Below, piece after piece: positions 43,089 through 56,583 of a stretch of DNA of 64,000 bases. Source of the DNA: Aureobasidium sp. EXF-3400 (taxonomy: Eukaryota > Ascomycota > Dothideomycetes > Dothideales > Saccotheciaceae). Position numbers and translations under genes: made by a program. The notes beneath the pieces are model-generated. The model did no database searches and had not been told where the DNA came from. It worked only from the letters and a program-made list of their open reading frames with translations. Within the stretch, counting starts at the first letter, position 1. Each line of letters starts with the position of its first letter. The DNA lies in assembly GCA_024195585.1 (NCBI GenBank), contig SWBL01000071.1:62001-126000 (forward strand), in the 5' to 3' direction.

Positions 43089-45092
43089 GTCAACTCGGTG
43101 TTGTGAAGAACGATTGTTGGATATAGAAAAGAGAGATAAGATCAGCGATAAGATCAGCGAGTGCAACTGATGCCCGAGAGACAGTGGAGTCGAGTGCCTG
43201 GCTGATCACAAGTCATGGGGTGAGGACAATGAAGATATATATCTCAGACGAGTTGCAGAACAAAGCATGCCACCTCATTTAGCCGCCAGGCATGAGCACC
43301 AGCAGACCTCCATACCGAAGCGACAAAGAGATTCAAAGCTCGCTTGTGTCGACCCGGCGGCATGGCACATGCAAAAGGGGAGGCCAGAGTGGTCTTGGCC
43401 ACTATCGATTCTCGTTTACCCCACAGACGGTCTCTTTTAGCCACGCGGGGCTCCGCATGAATGGGAAAGGGTGATCGCGTGGTTTGTGGCCTGGTAGCCA
43501 AGATGCCTCGCCTGCAGAACTAGGTTAGCCACACGAGAAGGATCGCCGTCGTTATTAGGTTGCCAGCAGGCTAGTAGACGGTGGCGTCTTGGATGGCGGC
43601 AGCAAAGCCAATCTATGAGTTTGTACTGGTATGTGATGCTCTTTGATGCTTTAACAATTATTGAGCATCGTGGTACACAGAATGGAGTCAACTCCATGCA
43701 CAGCAAAAGATCATCGCTCCGAAATGTGGAGGAAATCTGGAGATTGGAGATCCGGCACGCAGGGGCGGTTGTCCTCCCCACGTCTCCACAAAGAGATGAA
43801 CGAACGCCCGGAGAAGGAGGGCACACCGCCAAAAGAGGTATAGTCAGCTACACAGGCTGCATTGATCACACGCCCTTGTATTTAGCCGGCCAATTTTGCC
43901 TGTACCATATCAATGCTGGTCGTCAACCATCTAACACCAAACTTGACCTGAACAAGCTTCGTGGCACGCCTTGCGACGCCATTATTGAAGTTCCATCTTC
44001 AACGGTGCCGATGACAAGCAGTCGTAGACGTAGGTGGTATGTTTAGCTTGTACAGGCAGATTGACAACAGAATTGCTTGGGTGCTTGGGAAGAAGTAAAC
44101 ATTTCTGTGCAAAGGAAGAGCCGCACAGGGCGAGGGCGAGGCCGAGAGGCCATTCGCATATGTCTCTAGCCAATTGTTGTCTGTGCGTGTATACTCGAGT
44201 AGTGTTGCTCTAAGACTTCTGTCGGCCAAGCAATGATCTTGTTCTTGAATGAGCACTCGCACGGGTTCAGCAATGTACCAGAGCAATTGATGTGCGGCAA
44301 TTCCGGTTTGTAACCCATCGACGATAGATAATATGACCAGAACAATTGAAAATCTCAGCGTTCCCTTTGCTCTTGAAAAGATATATAAATCCATCAAGGT
44401 TGCATAATGAACGACATGCGCTGCAGCTTGCGTACAGTATTCCAAAAGCACGTCTCGAGATTGCCGTCCCTGAACGCAACAACGTGTGCAGCTGCATCGA
44501 CATCAGATTTAGGACCAATCGTAGGACAGCTCAGACCTCTCTGCTCTAGTCGATTGGCCAGAATCAGAGGCATGGTAAGCGTCTCGCTGGCGATAGGCTA
44601 TTGTTGGCGCTTCTGGCGGCTAAAAGAGTACCTAGCATTGCAGAATACCGGAGATTTCCACCGCAGACGAGCGGTTCAAGCGAGGGCTGGAACGTTGGAT
44701 CTCCTCAAAATCTCCTGAGCCGCAGTAGCGTCGCGATCAGGACCATTTCAGGGCTATGGGGTGGTTCATGGAGTTTGGGGTCGCCCGACATGGGTCGAAT
44801 CTGGGGACATGGGTCGCAGAATAGCACATGTGAGTGATGCACGCCATACGGGTCGAAGGCCCGGTATTGCCGATCTCAGCAGTGGCGAGAGAATGGTCTC
44901 GAGACCTCTTGCACCAACAGTATATTGGCAAAAGCGACGAGTCAATGATTGCTTTTGAGAATGTCGATACGGTTTAAAGTTTTTATGTGATAGGCTGTAG
45001 TCGGTATGATGGCTGGAGGGGTATAGTGAAGGTATTTGTCACAAGTGTTGTGTGGGTGTGAAGCGTCGCACATTGAAGCTGAGGTGGACATT
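43089..45092. other. Gene-poor 2-kb interval
   Basis: This contains many short overlapping frames on both strands, none with a family signature or consistent codon bias, and no tRNA or repeat that I could find. The composition is normal, not RIP-like. It could hold a long non-coding RNA or a decayed gene; nothing positive supports either. Confidence 0.35.
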
Positions 45093-45674
45093 TCAGGTGC
45101 CGGCAGCCTTCTTTTCGATGACACTCCGAGCCCATGTAGTACCATCCCAGTATTCCCGCTTACCAGTCATAATGTCCTCGTTCCCGTCCTCAATAAAGGC
45201 AGAATGACCAGTTTCGCCGAGGTGAAGGGCAGCTGTCTCTTCCAGGAGTATGCCCAAAGCAAGCAAAGCAGTCTCATCTAGTGATTGGAAGTCGATCTGC
45301 CCTTTTTCCGGCGTGGCTTTTGAGTAGAACTCGGATGCATATCGGTGAAGAAGTTTGAGTAGGTCAGAATCTGGTAGAGGAGTGGTTGGGTGTGGAGCCT
45401 TGTAGACGTCGGATTCTTCATATCTCTCAGGGGCGCCCTGACGGCGGAACAAGACTTCGTCTGGCGGTACAGATTGCAAAGAATTGGTCTGGGTGTCTCG
45501 ATACTTTGTAGCAGTTCGCTTCTCGCTTGGAAGAAGACTTTCGTAGCCAGCTTTACCAGCGACGGCTTCATAGACAGTAATCTTACGGCGTTTGCGAGCT
45601 ACAATCTCAGGCTCAACAGCATCTTCGGGATGCTTGTAGCGCTCCAGACGCTCTGTCCGAATGTCCATATCCAT
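45093..45674 (-). CDS. Small conserved-looking protein, function unknown
   Basis: An intronless 193-aa frame. After a basic start (ARKRRKITVYEAV, possible nuclear signal) and a disordered middle come two helical stretches, SDLLKLLHRYASEFYSKA and SLDETALLALGILLEETAALHLGETG. The latter is a strongly amphipathic segment like those of small transcription-complex or histone-fold-associated subunits. I cannot name the family. The gene is divergent from the CSA/Rad28-like gene, 183 bp apart, so the two may share a promoter. Confidence 0.7.
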   Translation of the reverse strand: MDMDIRTERLERYKHPEDAVEPEIVARKRRKITVYEAVAGKAGYESLLPSEKRTATKYRDTQTNSLQSVPPDEVLFRRQGAPERYEESDVYKAPHPTTPLPDSDLLKLLHRYASEFYSKATPEKGQIDFQSLDETALLALGILLEETAALHLGETGHSAFIEDGNEDIMTGKREYWDGTTWARSVIEKKAAGT

Positions 45675-45857
45675 CGTGCAGCTTTACGGTGTTATGAGCC
45701 AGTCGGGTTTGTGGTTGTCAGAAATTTGAATAGTCGAGGAAAGTAGATGGCTTGGCGCGAGGTCCGAGTCGCGATTCGGCATGCTACGTCACGCTCATCC
45801 ATCGCACCTTCTCTATCAAGCAAGATAGAACATGTTCAAGGATGAATCAGACGCCGG

Positions 45858-47222
45858 ATGAACTCGTTCTTACTCAATCGCGCTCTTGGTAGCGTCAGTC
45901 CTGCCGCCCTTGCGCGGTCGCAAAACACCCGTCTCGTCTACTCTATCCAGCCAGCCAGTCACATATCACTGAGCATCAGTCCTCCGGACACTGACAATGA
46001 CGAAGACGCCCTTCGGAATGGCGTTGCACATCCTGCCGGCGTAAACAGCATTGCTGTCGACAAGTTCGAAGGCCGATGGCTTCTGTCTGGCGGTGCAGAC
46101 TCGTCGATTGGCATCTGGGACCTCGAGACGCCGACCAGCCAGTCCGACGACACTCGGGTCATTCACCCGCTCGGATATGCCTCCAAGACCTCCAAGACGG
46201 CCAACTTCGGCATCACTCACGTTTCCTTCTATCCTTTCGACTCTTTGGCCTTCCTGTCTAGCAGTTACGATCACTCGCTGAAGCTGTACTCGTCCGAGAC
46301 CCTTGAGACCTCGGCTGCTTTCGACCTCGAAGCCGTCGTCTATTCGCACGCCCTCTCGCCCATCGCTTCACATCTGCTAGTAGCTTGTGCTACACAACAC
46401 CCCGCTGTGCGCCTCGTCGATCTTCGCTCCGGTGCCAGTACCCATTCACTTGCCGGCCACAGCGGTGCCGTGCTCTCGACCGCCTGGCATCCGAAACGCG
46501 AACACGTCCTAGCGAGTGGTGGCTCTGATGGTCTAGTCCGCCTCTGGGATATTCGTCGCAGCGCGAGTAGTTTGGGTGTCCTCGACATGGAAGACAGTAG
46601 GGGCGTCGGTCTCAACGGCAATACATTGCGCCGTGAGCGCGGCAAGGCTCATTCCGGTGCTGTCAACGGCATTACGTGGGATGAGGCAGGAGACTTCCTC
46701 GTCTCCTGTGGACAAGATGACAAGATCCGTGTCTGGAACGCAAATACAGGTGCAAACACCCTAACCAACTTCGGTCCTGCTGTCAAGAGCTCCACCACAT
46801 CCACTCTATTGCCCCTGCTCAGTCCCAGTCATCTCACTGGTCCGGCGAAGGAAATTCTTGTCTACCCGAACCCACGAGAGCTGCTTGTGTACGAGCTGCA
46901 TACGGGCAAACTAATCACACGCCTCAGAACGCCTTCATACGCTTCAACGCGAATACAAGTTGCAGCAGGATCAGGCACACGAAACGTTGTCAACAAGACA
47001 ACAAGTCTGGCCTGGCGAGCTCATAATGTTGAACTCTATTCAGGCCACTCTGACGGTACAATTCGCTGCTGGAAACCACGGACATGGGAGGATGCGCTCG
47101 ACGACGAAGATGAAGACCACGAGGATGAAGTAGGAGAAGATGCCATGGAACGAAAACGCAAGAGAGATGAATTGGATGACATAGTCAATGGCCTGACCAA
47201 ACGTCAAGTCACGTATATTTAA
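45858..47222 (+). CDS. RAD28: CSA/ERCC8 (Rad28)-type WD40 protein
   Basis: An intronless 454-aa frame. The N-terminal FLLNRALGSVSP...LSISPP and the first repeat HPAGVNSIAVDKFEGRWLLSGGADSSIGIWDLE are characteristic of the ERCC8/CSA/Rad28 family. Further WD repeats follow (HSGAVLSTAWHPKREHVLASGGSDGLVRLWDIR, HSGAVNGITWDEAGDFLVSCG, and the C-terminal HNVELYSGHSDGTIRCW). CSA is the substrate receptor of a DDB1-CUL4 ubiquitin ligase in transcription-coupled nucleotide excision repair; Rad28 is the yeast counterpart. The C-terminus ends in an acidic low-complexity stretch (DDEDEDHEDEVGED) with a basic KRKRD nuclear-signal-like motif. It is convergent with ATG5, the stop codons being only 95 bp apart. 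Confidence 0.9.
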   Translation: MNSFLLNRALGSVSPAALARSQNTRLVYSIQPASHISLSISPPDTDNDEDALRNGVAHPAGVNSIAVDKFEGRWLLSGGADSSIGIWDLETPTSQSDDTRVIHPLGYASKTSKTANFGITHVSFYPFDSLAFLSSSYDHSLKLYSSETLETSAAFDLEAVVYSHALSPIASHLLVACATQHPAVRLVDLRSGASTHSLAGHSGAVLSTAWHPKREHVLASGGSDGLVRLWDIRRSASSLGVLDMEDSRGVGLNGNTLRRERGKAHSGAVNGITWDEAGDFLVSCGQDDKIRVWNANTGANTLTNFGPAVKSSTTSTLLPLLSPSHLTGPAKEILVYPNPRELLVYELHTGKLITRLRTPSYASTRIQVAAGSGTRNVVNKTTSLAWRAHNVELYSGHSDGTIRCWKPRTWEDALDDEDEDHEDEVGEDAMERKRKRDELDDIVNGLTKRQVTYI

Positions 47223-47317
47223 TGGCAACCAGTGTTGAGTAATGCATTTAAAAAGAACCTTCTATAAGGGGTATCATTCCAGTCATTCATCCTCGTTGCC
47301 CTTTTGTCATCTACCTT

Positions 47318-48552
47318 TCATAGCATGACAATCACAACATGCAAGAACCCATCTGTGAATGCAGCAGCTCGCATGAGCTCCTCGACAGGTGCATTCATAG
47401 GCACAACCGCTCCATGCAACACAGGCGCTGCAAGCACCGGGTTTCGCCTACTAGGGAACACGGTCGGCAGTATCTCGTTGAGCGCCATTCCAAGTGTATT
47501 CGGCTGGCCTGTTATATCGATCACTCAGCTCATGTCGCATAGAACGTGTATGGATATCAGACGGCGAGCAAGAAGCAGGGTCAACTTACGCGTTGCGGAA
47601 GAAGGAGCAATCAGACCTTGCACCGTCCTTATACTGGCCTGCACTGGTTCTGCCTCGCCACTACCGGAACTTGATGTCGATGCTGTTGTGGGAAGGTAGA
47701 CCTTGATTGGGATGTTGCGCAGAGGCGTGCCGGGCGGATTGAGCAGCTTGTTGTGAACCGTGTTGAATTTGGCAAGGTTGTCTATGTTGTCATCTTCTAG
47801 TCAATTTATTGCTTGCGTTTGTAGTGGACCAAGAACAAAATAGAACTTACGGTCTTGCACTGCTTGCCATAGATTGTCAGAGTCATCTTTGCTCAATCCC
47901 ATATACACATTTCCTTTGCCGTTTCGTATCACATCTGCCTGTTATGCGTCAGCAAAGGCTATCCTCGCCAGAAGACATATCAACAAGGAGGAAAACTTAC
48001 CTCTTTCACCGCATTAACAAAACAGTCTTTCAATACCTTTCCCTCTCCATCGAGTCCCATCAATTGCTCATCTGGAAACTCTGAATACGTCAAAACCAAC
48101 TTCCAGGGCAGTAACTCTTCTACATCTTCGGTGCCATCATCTTCGGGGTTCGAAGGTGCAGCTCCAGAGAATAAGTCGTAGAGTAATCCGATCGGGTAGT
48201 GGTACTTCAAAGCCACATTTTCGAAGGACAGCCAGGCATTGTGAAATGGTATGGATGGATCTATTAGTTGCGGAGAGAAGAAGGTGTGAAGACGGGGCAG
48301 TAGGAAGGCGAGATAGGATAGGCGTGGAACATTGATCTGTCGATTGAGTTAGAGCACAACATCTCTCAGATAATCCGTACTGATGGACTTCTCATCAAGA
48401 GATCAAAAATGATGCGTAGGGTGGCACACCAAGTATGGATCTGTTTCATCGTAGGTCCTGCAGTCTGCACTCGCCAGTCGAATTTCGAGTGGTAAACTAC
48501 CCGCCCACACTTTCTTTTGTATATTGGCTATTGCTGCTGGAGAAGTCGCCAT
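47318..48552 (-). CDS. ATG5: Autophagy protein Atg5
   Basis: Five exons: 48552-48430, 48336-48001, 47938-47851, 47796-47590 and 47508-47318 (314 aa); introns of 93, 62, 54 and 81 nt all have GT/AG ends and keep the frame. The start KKVWAGSLPLEIRLASADC is the Atg5 N-terminal signature. FLLPRLHTFF and PIGLLYDLF follow, then FVNAVKEADVIRNGKG. The Lys of VKEAD (about residue 152) matches the lysine conjugated to Atg12. The C-terminal LMRAAAFTDGFLHVVIVML is the conserved end of the second ubiquitin-like fold. Atg12-Atg5, with Atg16, drives Atg8 lipidation on the phagophore. The acceptor lysine lies one codon before the exon 2/3 junction. Confidence 0.95.
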
Positions 48553-48897
48553 GTTTGATGTTGAGTGTTGAGGTCGATGTCTGGAGGTATGAGAAGATCT
48601 ATCGAGCCATCTTTTGAAGGCGTTGATGTGTTGCAACGCCGTCCATTAGTGAGACAATGTTGGCGTCGTTGTTGATGCCTACCAGCACGTACAGGGTCAC
48701 CCTCTGCACAAGAAAGTAACGGAAGAATTGTTACCTCAGCGAATACAAATTATGATATTGAGCCACTACAATTACAACTGGTATGTATCTCTCTTCATGC
48801 GATCTTCCCTTTAGTCCTCGTCGTAAAATTCTTTCCTTTCGTCACCTCCTTTGAACCTCGCTGCGACAGTGCTTTCTAGACTCTGACGGGCATCCTC
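48553..48897. other. Intergenic
   Basis: ATG5 promoter and 3' flank of the BTB gene. No supported feature. Confidence 0.4.
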
Positions 48898-49724
48898 TTA
48901 ATCTAACAAACAGTGCTCTCCTTTGCCATGAACATGATAGTGGCATCTGTCTCGATCTTGTGGCAGCTTCTCGGCGTTGAAGTGTTTACACTGTCTGCCT
49001 GCGATGGCGATTGCAAGATCGATAACGGCTTCTGGGGGCCAATGGCTGAGACTTTCCTTGGTGGTGGGATTTCCTCCATAAACCTGCCAGTCAACTGCCA
49101 ACTTTCTCAATGGAGCATCGACCATTGTTCTCTCGTAGATGTGTGTCATGATCTTGTCGAGCGGTTTGAGTCTTGTTTCGACTCTTTCAACCAGACGATC
49201 AATGGCCATGTTCTGAAAAGCAGGCGCAAGGTATTTGTCACCGAAGATCCAGAGTGCGGAAAGAGTGTAAGCGGTTAGATCCATGCCAGTCACATCATCC
49301 ATGTCGCTCAGTTGACCAGTGTAGATGAAGCTGTTGAATATGTAGAATATTTTGGCTGATTCCTCAGGAAGCGACAACTTTCCCTCACTTGCCTCCTTGA
49401 AGGACCCCTTGAAGGCAGTGCGGAAGTAGTCTGAGTAGAAGAAAAGTAGGTCTTTGTGGATGATGAACGCTTTCTTCTCTGGTCCAACCTCAACAGTGAC
49501 GACAGCGCCGAAGTGTTTGCTTTTCGTTTGTTAGCGCAAGGATCCGACTTGATGCGGCGAGAGAGCAAGCTCGATGTTGAGCATGGTGAGCCTTACCTAG
49601 AGGGTTTCTCGGCAAGGCTTGAGACAGCCTTGGGCGGACCACGTGGACTCGTCGCAGATGATGACTTGCTGTCAACCTCGCGTTTTGAGGGCTTATGTGT
49701 AGGAGTTGTAACTCGAGCAGACAT
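48898..49724 (-). CDS. BTB/POZ-domain protein
   Basis: The CDS joins 49724-49597 and 49519-48898 (249 aa); the 77-nt intron (GTAAGG...GCTAACA...AAAAG) keeps the frame. After about 43 disordered Ser/Lys/Pro residues, KHFGAVVTVEVGPEKKAFIIHKDLLFFYSDYFRTAF is a BTB fold beginning, with SFKEASEGKLSLPEE and FYIFNSFIYTGQL typical of the rest. The region after the domain (about 130 residues) is helical and ends in a His/Cys-containing segment (CKHFNAEKLPQDRDRCHYHVHGKGEHCLLD). BTB-only proteins are common in Pezizomycotina; BTB domains mediate dimerisation or cullin-3 binding. No specific partner can be inferred. Confidence 0.88.
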
Positions 49725-50103
49725 GCTGGATATCTGTGGTCTCAACTGATGACTGGTGCTGAGAAATGGTCGGCGGAGAGATGATTGCAGAGAGCATATG
49801 ATCAACAGCGGATTGATAGAGGAAGAGTGACGAGATATCAAATGTGGATGAGAGTACTGGCAACAGTCAGTGATTGGCGCAGTGAAGCGGAAGAGTAATT
49901 GTTCTTACCTCTTGGAGCTAGACGAACTTACTGGAGCTTCACTTTGATAAATTCACAAGACGCAGGATTTGACCAAGTGGCTGAGTAATTTCCGGCCATA
50001 CAACGATATTTGGTAGTGGTGTTACAGGGGTGACGACCTCAAGGTGGCCAGCAGCTAGACCTCACAGCAAAACGATGATATGCATACCTTCATACAGTGC
50101 TCA
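49725..50103. other. Intergenic
   Basis: The promoter of the BTB gene and 3' flank of IES1. No supported feature. Confidence 0.4.
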
Positions 50104-52711
50104 TCAGTCCTCATCCATGTTGTCCTCGTCTTCCTCTTCGTCTTCCGTGTCCGCCTCGCCGAGCAGTTCCCTTTCATCATCGTCCAGCTCTGCACTCGGA
50201 CCAATGGTAACATTGCCTTCGTCATGCATATCTTCATCTTCCGCTTCGTTGTCGGCTCGTGCGGTGGACAGCCTCGAGGCGTCTGGTGTTCCGTCCTTGG
50301 TCTCTTCCGCCACCTTACTCGCACTGCCCTTAGGTTTTCTGCTTGCACCACCTCCACCACGGCTCTTTCTGCCTTGTCTAGGTTTGACAATCGTGGCAGC
50401 TAGTTCGTCCATGGCTTGCAACTCTCGTTCGTCTTCCATGTCGTCGTCAACAGGTTTGAGTGGTGGTGACGGAAGTAACAGACTGCCCTCCAGGTCTGCA
50501 TTTTCTTCGCGATCGAGTGAGACCATGCCAAGAGAAAAGGCTCGAGAGAAGTACAATGCCTCTTCGCCTACGTCGTCCCTCGCAATATTGGCAATGCTGT
50601 TCAAGGGACGTTGCTTCTCTTGTTCAAGTTCCTTGTCCGTGAGTGGCAAAGCAAAGCCTCCGAGTATGCGAACACCACCAGCAGCACGGCGAAGCGCAGC
50701 GGCAGCCTTTTCTTCCTCTCTTGATCTTCCTTTACCAGTACCGCCATCATCCTTGTCCTTGTCTTTGGCATCTTCTTTACCTTTGTCAGCGGTGCCTTCG
50801 TCCTCGCTGTCCCAACCGGAAGGCAGCATGCGAATGCGTTTCCAAGCCCGTAGTAGTATGCCTTCTTCTTGACGTTGACGTTTGGCTGCTATATGACGTC
50901 GCCTGATACCGGTATCTAGGATTTGATTGATTCGCACACGGCGGTAATCGCTGACTGCTTTTTGGTGTGATGTCAGCGGACGGTTCCGTGTCTGGGATTG
51001 GTACGAAGGTGTCGGGACGTGGTCTCGTTGGGGTTGCAGGTATACGCCATCCGGCAAGGTTTTGGGGGCAGAAGGGGATGTGTGAACAGGATTGGGAAGC
51101 AGAAAAGGATGATGTATGTTGGTGTTCCGGTTACCTCGTCCAGCGCCTTTTTTGGGCAAAGCTGCAGCTTGTGGCGTGCCCATGGAAGGTGAAGCCAAGT
51201 GTCGGTTGTCATGTTCCTTTTCATCCATATCGGTCAAGAATGATTTGGCTACCGATGGTTTTGAAATAGTATTGACGGCCTGGAAAGAGCTTGTCGGAGG
51301 CGTAGGAGAACGTGTGTAGTCGCTACCGGCGTATGTCCTACGCAAAGAGTCTAGGTTCATGGTCAGTTGTTGATACAGAGGGCGATCGAGAGGGTATCGA
51401 ACCATGAGGCGCAGGTGAATCAAAATCGCGGCTGGGGGTCTTGGTTCCAGCATCCGAGTTGGCATCACCGAGACCCGCCGCAAACAGACTGCGTTCTTTT
51501 TGTTCTCCCGAGTTAGTGTCTAGCCATTGGTCGTGTAAGGATAACATACCTTTCCTGGCGCGTTTGAGAGCCGTCATAGCAGGACTTGGCTCGCTTGCAA
51601 CGATTGCAATTCTTTCCTTGCGCTTCTGCTCGCCGTAATCCTTCTCTTCTTGACTGTCAACATTCTCTAAAGCAGCCTGTTCCTCGGTCAAACTCTCAAG
51701 CGGAGGAACTTTGATGGGCAGACCGCCACCTTCTGGCTCGCAACCCGCTCCAAAGGGGTTGTTGAGAGCAGCTTCATTCGAGAAGTCACTTTCGAGGTAC
51801 CACCACATAAGCCAAAGAAAGGCGGTCGCCCTGCTTCTGCTGCTCAAGCTAGGTCGCATTACGAGGTCGAAGAAGTCGCGAGGATGGTTGAAGTGGAGTT
51901 CTGATATCTTGGGAGCATACTGCGACAGGACGAAGATCAGATTGACAGGGTTGGTTCGTGGTATTGAAGCTTGTCGGATGTCTTCAATTGTGCCTGGCTG
52001 TGGCGTGTCCTCGGTGGCGCCCTTGAGGATGGACTTCAAGCGTGGCGCATCTTGTAGTTGCTTGTAGGCATTCGGGTCTTGATGTGCCTGTAAGGCTGGG
52101 ATGGAGTGGTAGGTACGCAATTGAGCGCGCATCTCAGGGAAGAAGTTCAAGGTAGTGTTCATGCGGCCGACATTGACGAGCAGACAGACCATAGCCATGG
52201 TGATGGCCGAATCGAAATCCTCCTTGAGCTTCTCCTTGAGAATCTTGCTGCACTTGCTGCTCTTTGCCATGGCATCAACGTAGATTTCAGCGAACGTGTG
52301 GCCCTTCTCGTTGTCCGAGTAGCGAGTAAAGACGCGATGCTCATCCTTGAAGACGATGTCGAGGAAGTCGTACTGAATGTCCTTGCGCCAAAGCGGTACA
52401 CCGTCCTCCTTCTTCAGATGGCGGATCTTGTTTCCCGAGTAGACCGATGACACGCTGCCATTTGCATTGCGCCGCGTCGTCTGCGTCGTCGATGTATATA
52501 GCGGAGTCTCTGCTTCGTGTTCGTCGTCCTTGTCGGCTTTGGGTGCGGGCGATGGTTCGCGGTCGCCTGTAGCTGCGGCCGATGTGGCTCGTATCGCTGT
52601 TGCAGATGCTGGTGTTGCTGGTGTTGCTGGTGGTGCTGGTCGCGACGGCTGTCCGACTGGCTCGTCAGCCAGGATGTGTCGCAAACTGCTGCGAGAATCC
52701 TGCTCCACCAT
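50104..52711 (-). CDS. IES1: Ies1-like subunit of the INO80 chromatin remodeller
   Basis: Three exons: 52711-51550, 51495-51403 and 51350-50104 (833 aa). Introns are 54 nt (GTATGT...CACTAACT...AAAAG) and 52 nt (GTTCGA...CAACTGAC...CCTAG). Exon 1 carries the conserved fungal Ies1 region: KKEDGVPLWRKDIQYDFLDIVF, AMVCLLVNVGRMNTTLNFFPEM, and especially FFDLVMRPSLSSRSRATAFLWLMWWYLESDF...NPFG. Exon 3 has KKGAGRG, PLTSHQKAVSDYRRVR and GIRRRHIAAKRQRQEEGILLRAWKRI, also typical of the family. The N-terminus has a PATPATPAS repeat and the C-terminus is strongly acidic. A further intron may lie in exon 3 after KKGAGRG (51145), where GTAACC follows, since the next about 50 residues look less conserved. 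Confidence 0.88.
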
Positions 52712-53702
52712 GATGCGCTTGTGTTTGGTGTGTCTTGTGAGATTGAGGATGGAAAGAACAGATTCCCCTTCATCACGCTCCTGCCCATGATTGCGGCTGC
52801 CTCCGTCGTTTCCCTGTGACGACGCGGAGCATCTGGGGGAAGCTTCAAACCACCACCTACCTCTCTGAATCTTGCCATACCAACGACACATGACAGCATC
52901 TCCAATATAAAGCTCGTGCAATACGACCTACACGGCACAGCTCCTGACTGAATGTTCGTTTCAAAGCATATTCACAACTGTCACAGTACATGCAGGTCAA
53001 AGAAATGCCTTGATTTGCGCATCTATATTGAAGGCTCGAAACACAAAGGAAGAGAGAAAAAAGTAACTTTTTTTGGAGTTGATCCTGCTGACCAGCATAT
53101 CCCCTTGCAGGCAGCCATTTTGCCATGCCTAATTCTTCCTGCCTCCAGATGAAAAAAGTCTATAAAGTTTGGGGTATCCATCCGAAAGCGAAAAAAAGAA
53201 AGCTGCCCATGCCATGTGCGACAGCCGTAACATCGTTGGAAGCCCAGCCTGGCTCAGCGTCCCATGAGAACGCCTTTCCAGATGCCCTAGAGCCTCGTGA
53301 TGCCATGAAATGCCAGGATCATTATTTGAAAGAGAAAAGAAAACTGTAAAACACAACTGGTATCGAAAGATGTCCGAATCCTCTGGAAGCCTCATCTGCC
53401 CAGACCGGATACCACGCTCGTCGAATGCATCAAGCGTTTCATGTAAGAACGCTCAAGGCCGTGAAGAAAGTCGTAAACCGTGATGAGCGCCGTCTCCGTG
53501 CTGAGAATGAAGAAAAATCAACGCTGTCTATCATGCTGACTGGGGGTATGAGCAAGGACCGCGTCCATCGATCCGTAGGTGTTCTGACGTCCAGAGAAGG
53601 ACCGCGAAACGAGAAAGCTAGAATCAAAACCTGAAAGAAAAAAGATGACCAGAGGTCAAATGACCGAAAAGTGCAGGTCGATCATTAGCGCGCTTGGGGA
53701 GT
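52712..53702. other. Intergenic, IES1 5' flank and DED1 3' flank
   Basis: 991 bp. Open frames here are antisense or low-complexity shadows. The DED1 3' UTR probably occupies the right end. No gene is seen. Confidence 0.4.
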
Positions 53703-55707
<2,005 letters not shown>

Positions 55708-56583
55708 GTTTGCGATAATGGTTTTCGGAGGTTGAAAAGTGGTCGTGTTATGAGATGTCGATTGTTGGGATACGGCGTGGGATGACCGAAAAAGTCGGAC
55801 GGAGTTGATTGATTATATGAAAGAGTCTGGCGGAGGATAACCCAGAAATCTTGTATCGGATGCGCAGGAAAACAGCTGCACAGACGACAAAGCAAATAAG
55901 AAAACAACAGAACTTTTATGAGTGAGGTTTCTTGTGTTGTGGAGGGAGTGAGCAAGTCAAAGATGTGAAGGCACTCGCGGACGAATTCTCTGAATCCCGC
56001 CACGGCTGCCACTCAGTCATTTCTTGGCGCGCGTCGACGAGCGAGACCCTGCACTGTCTAGCGTCGTTGCCTCTCCAATCACAATCTCACTTCTTCCACA
56101 ATCTTCTCTTGCTATCTGTTCTGCCGCCTGCAAGGGGGCGAAGTGCAACGACGCTTGACTTTGACCTTTTCACTCGTATTTTCTGATGGTCTTCTTAAAT
56201 ACCAAGTAGATGAGTCAGCCACTGAACGACGACATGGAGATCAGGTGCACATTCAACAAAACCTGACATCTTGGTCAAGCATATCTCTTGCTAAATGGTG
56301 AAAAATTATCTGGTGGTCACACTGTCTCACACATCTGCCATTACCCCCTTCTGGGCCTCATCCTTTTCACGCACGAGTACTCTCCAAACATGACATGTTC
56401 TTCTATCTTTGACAGAGCGATGGTCGGGAAAATATCATTGTTCGTAATCCTTCATATATACTTCAGAATCAACTTCCAGAACCACATGCTTTTCGCCAGG
56501 AACGCCATCTTCATCTACGCACCTATGCAGTCCATGCAGGTTCTAACAAGAAACAAAGAAACACAAAAACGCTGTTGGTATGA
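55708..56583. other. DED1 5' flank and ABC-transporter 3' flank
   Basis: 876 bp. No supported ORF or RNA gene. The DED1 leader contains long CT-rich sequence on the minus strand, consistent with a strong fungal promoter. Confidence 0.4.

Noticed and set aside
50030..50872. 280-codon Ser-rich plus-strand frame
   Set aside because: Antisense of the acidic Asp/Glu C-terminus of IES1 (GAG/GAC reads as CTC/GTC and TCC/TCG); no signal of its own.
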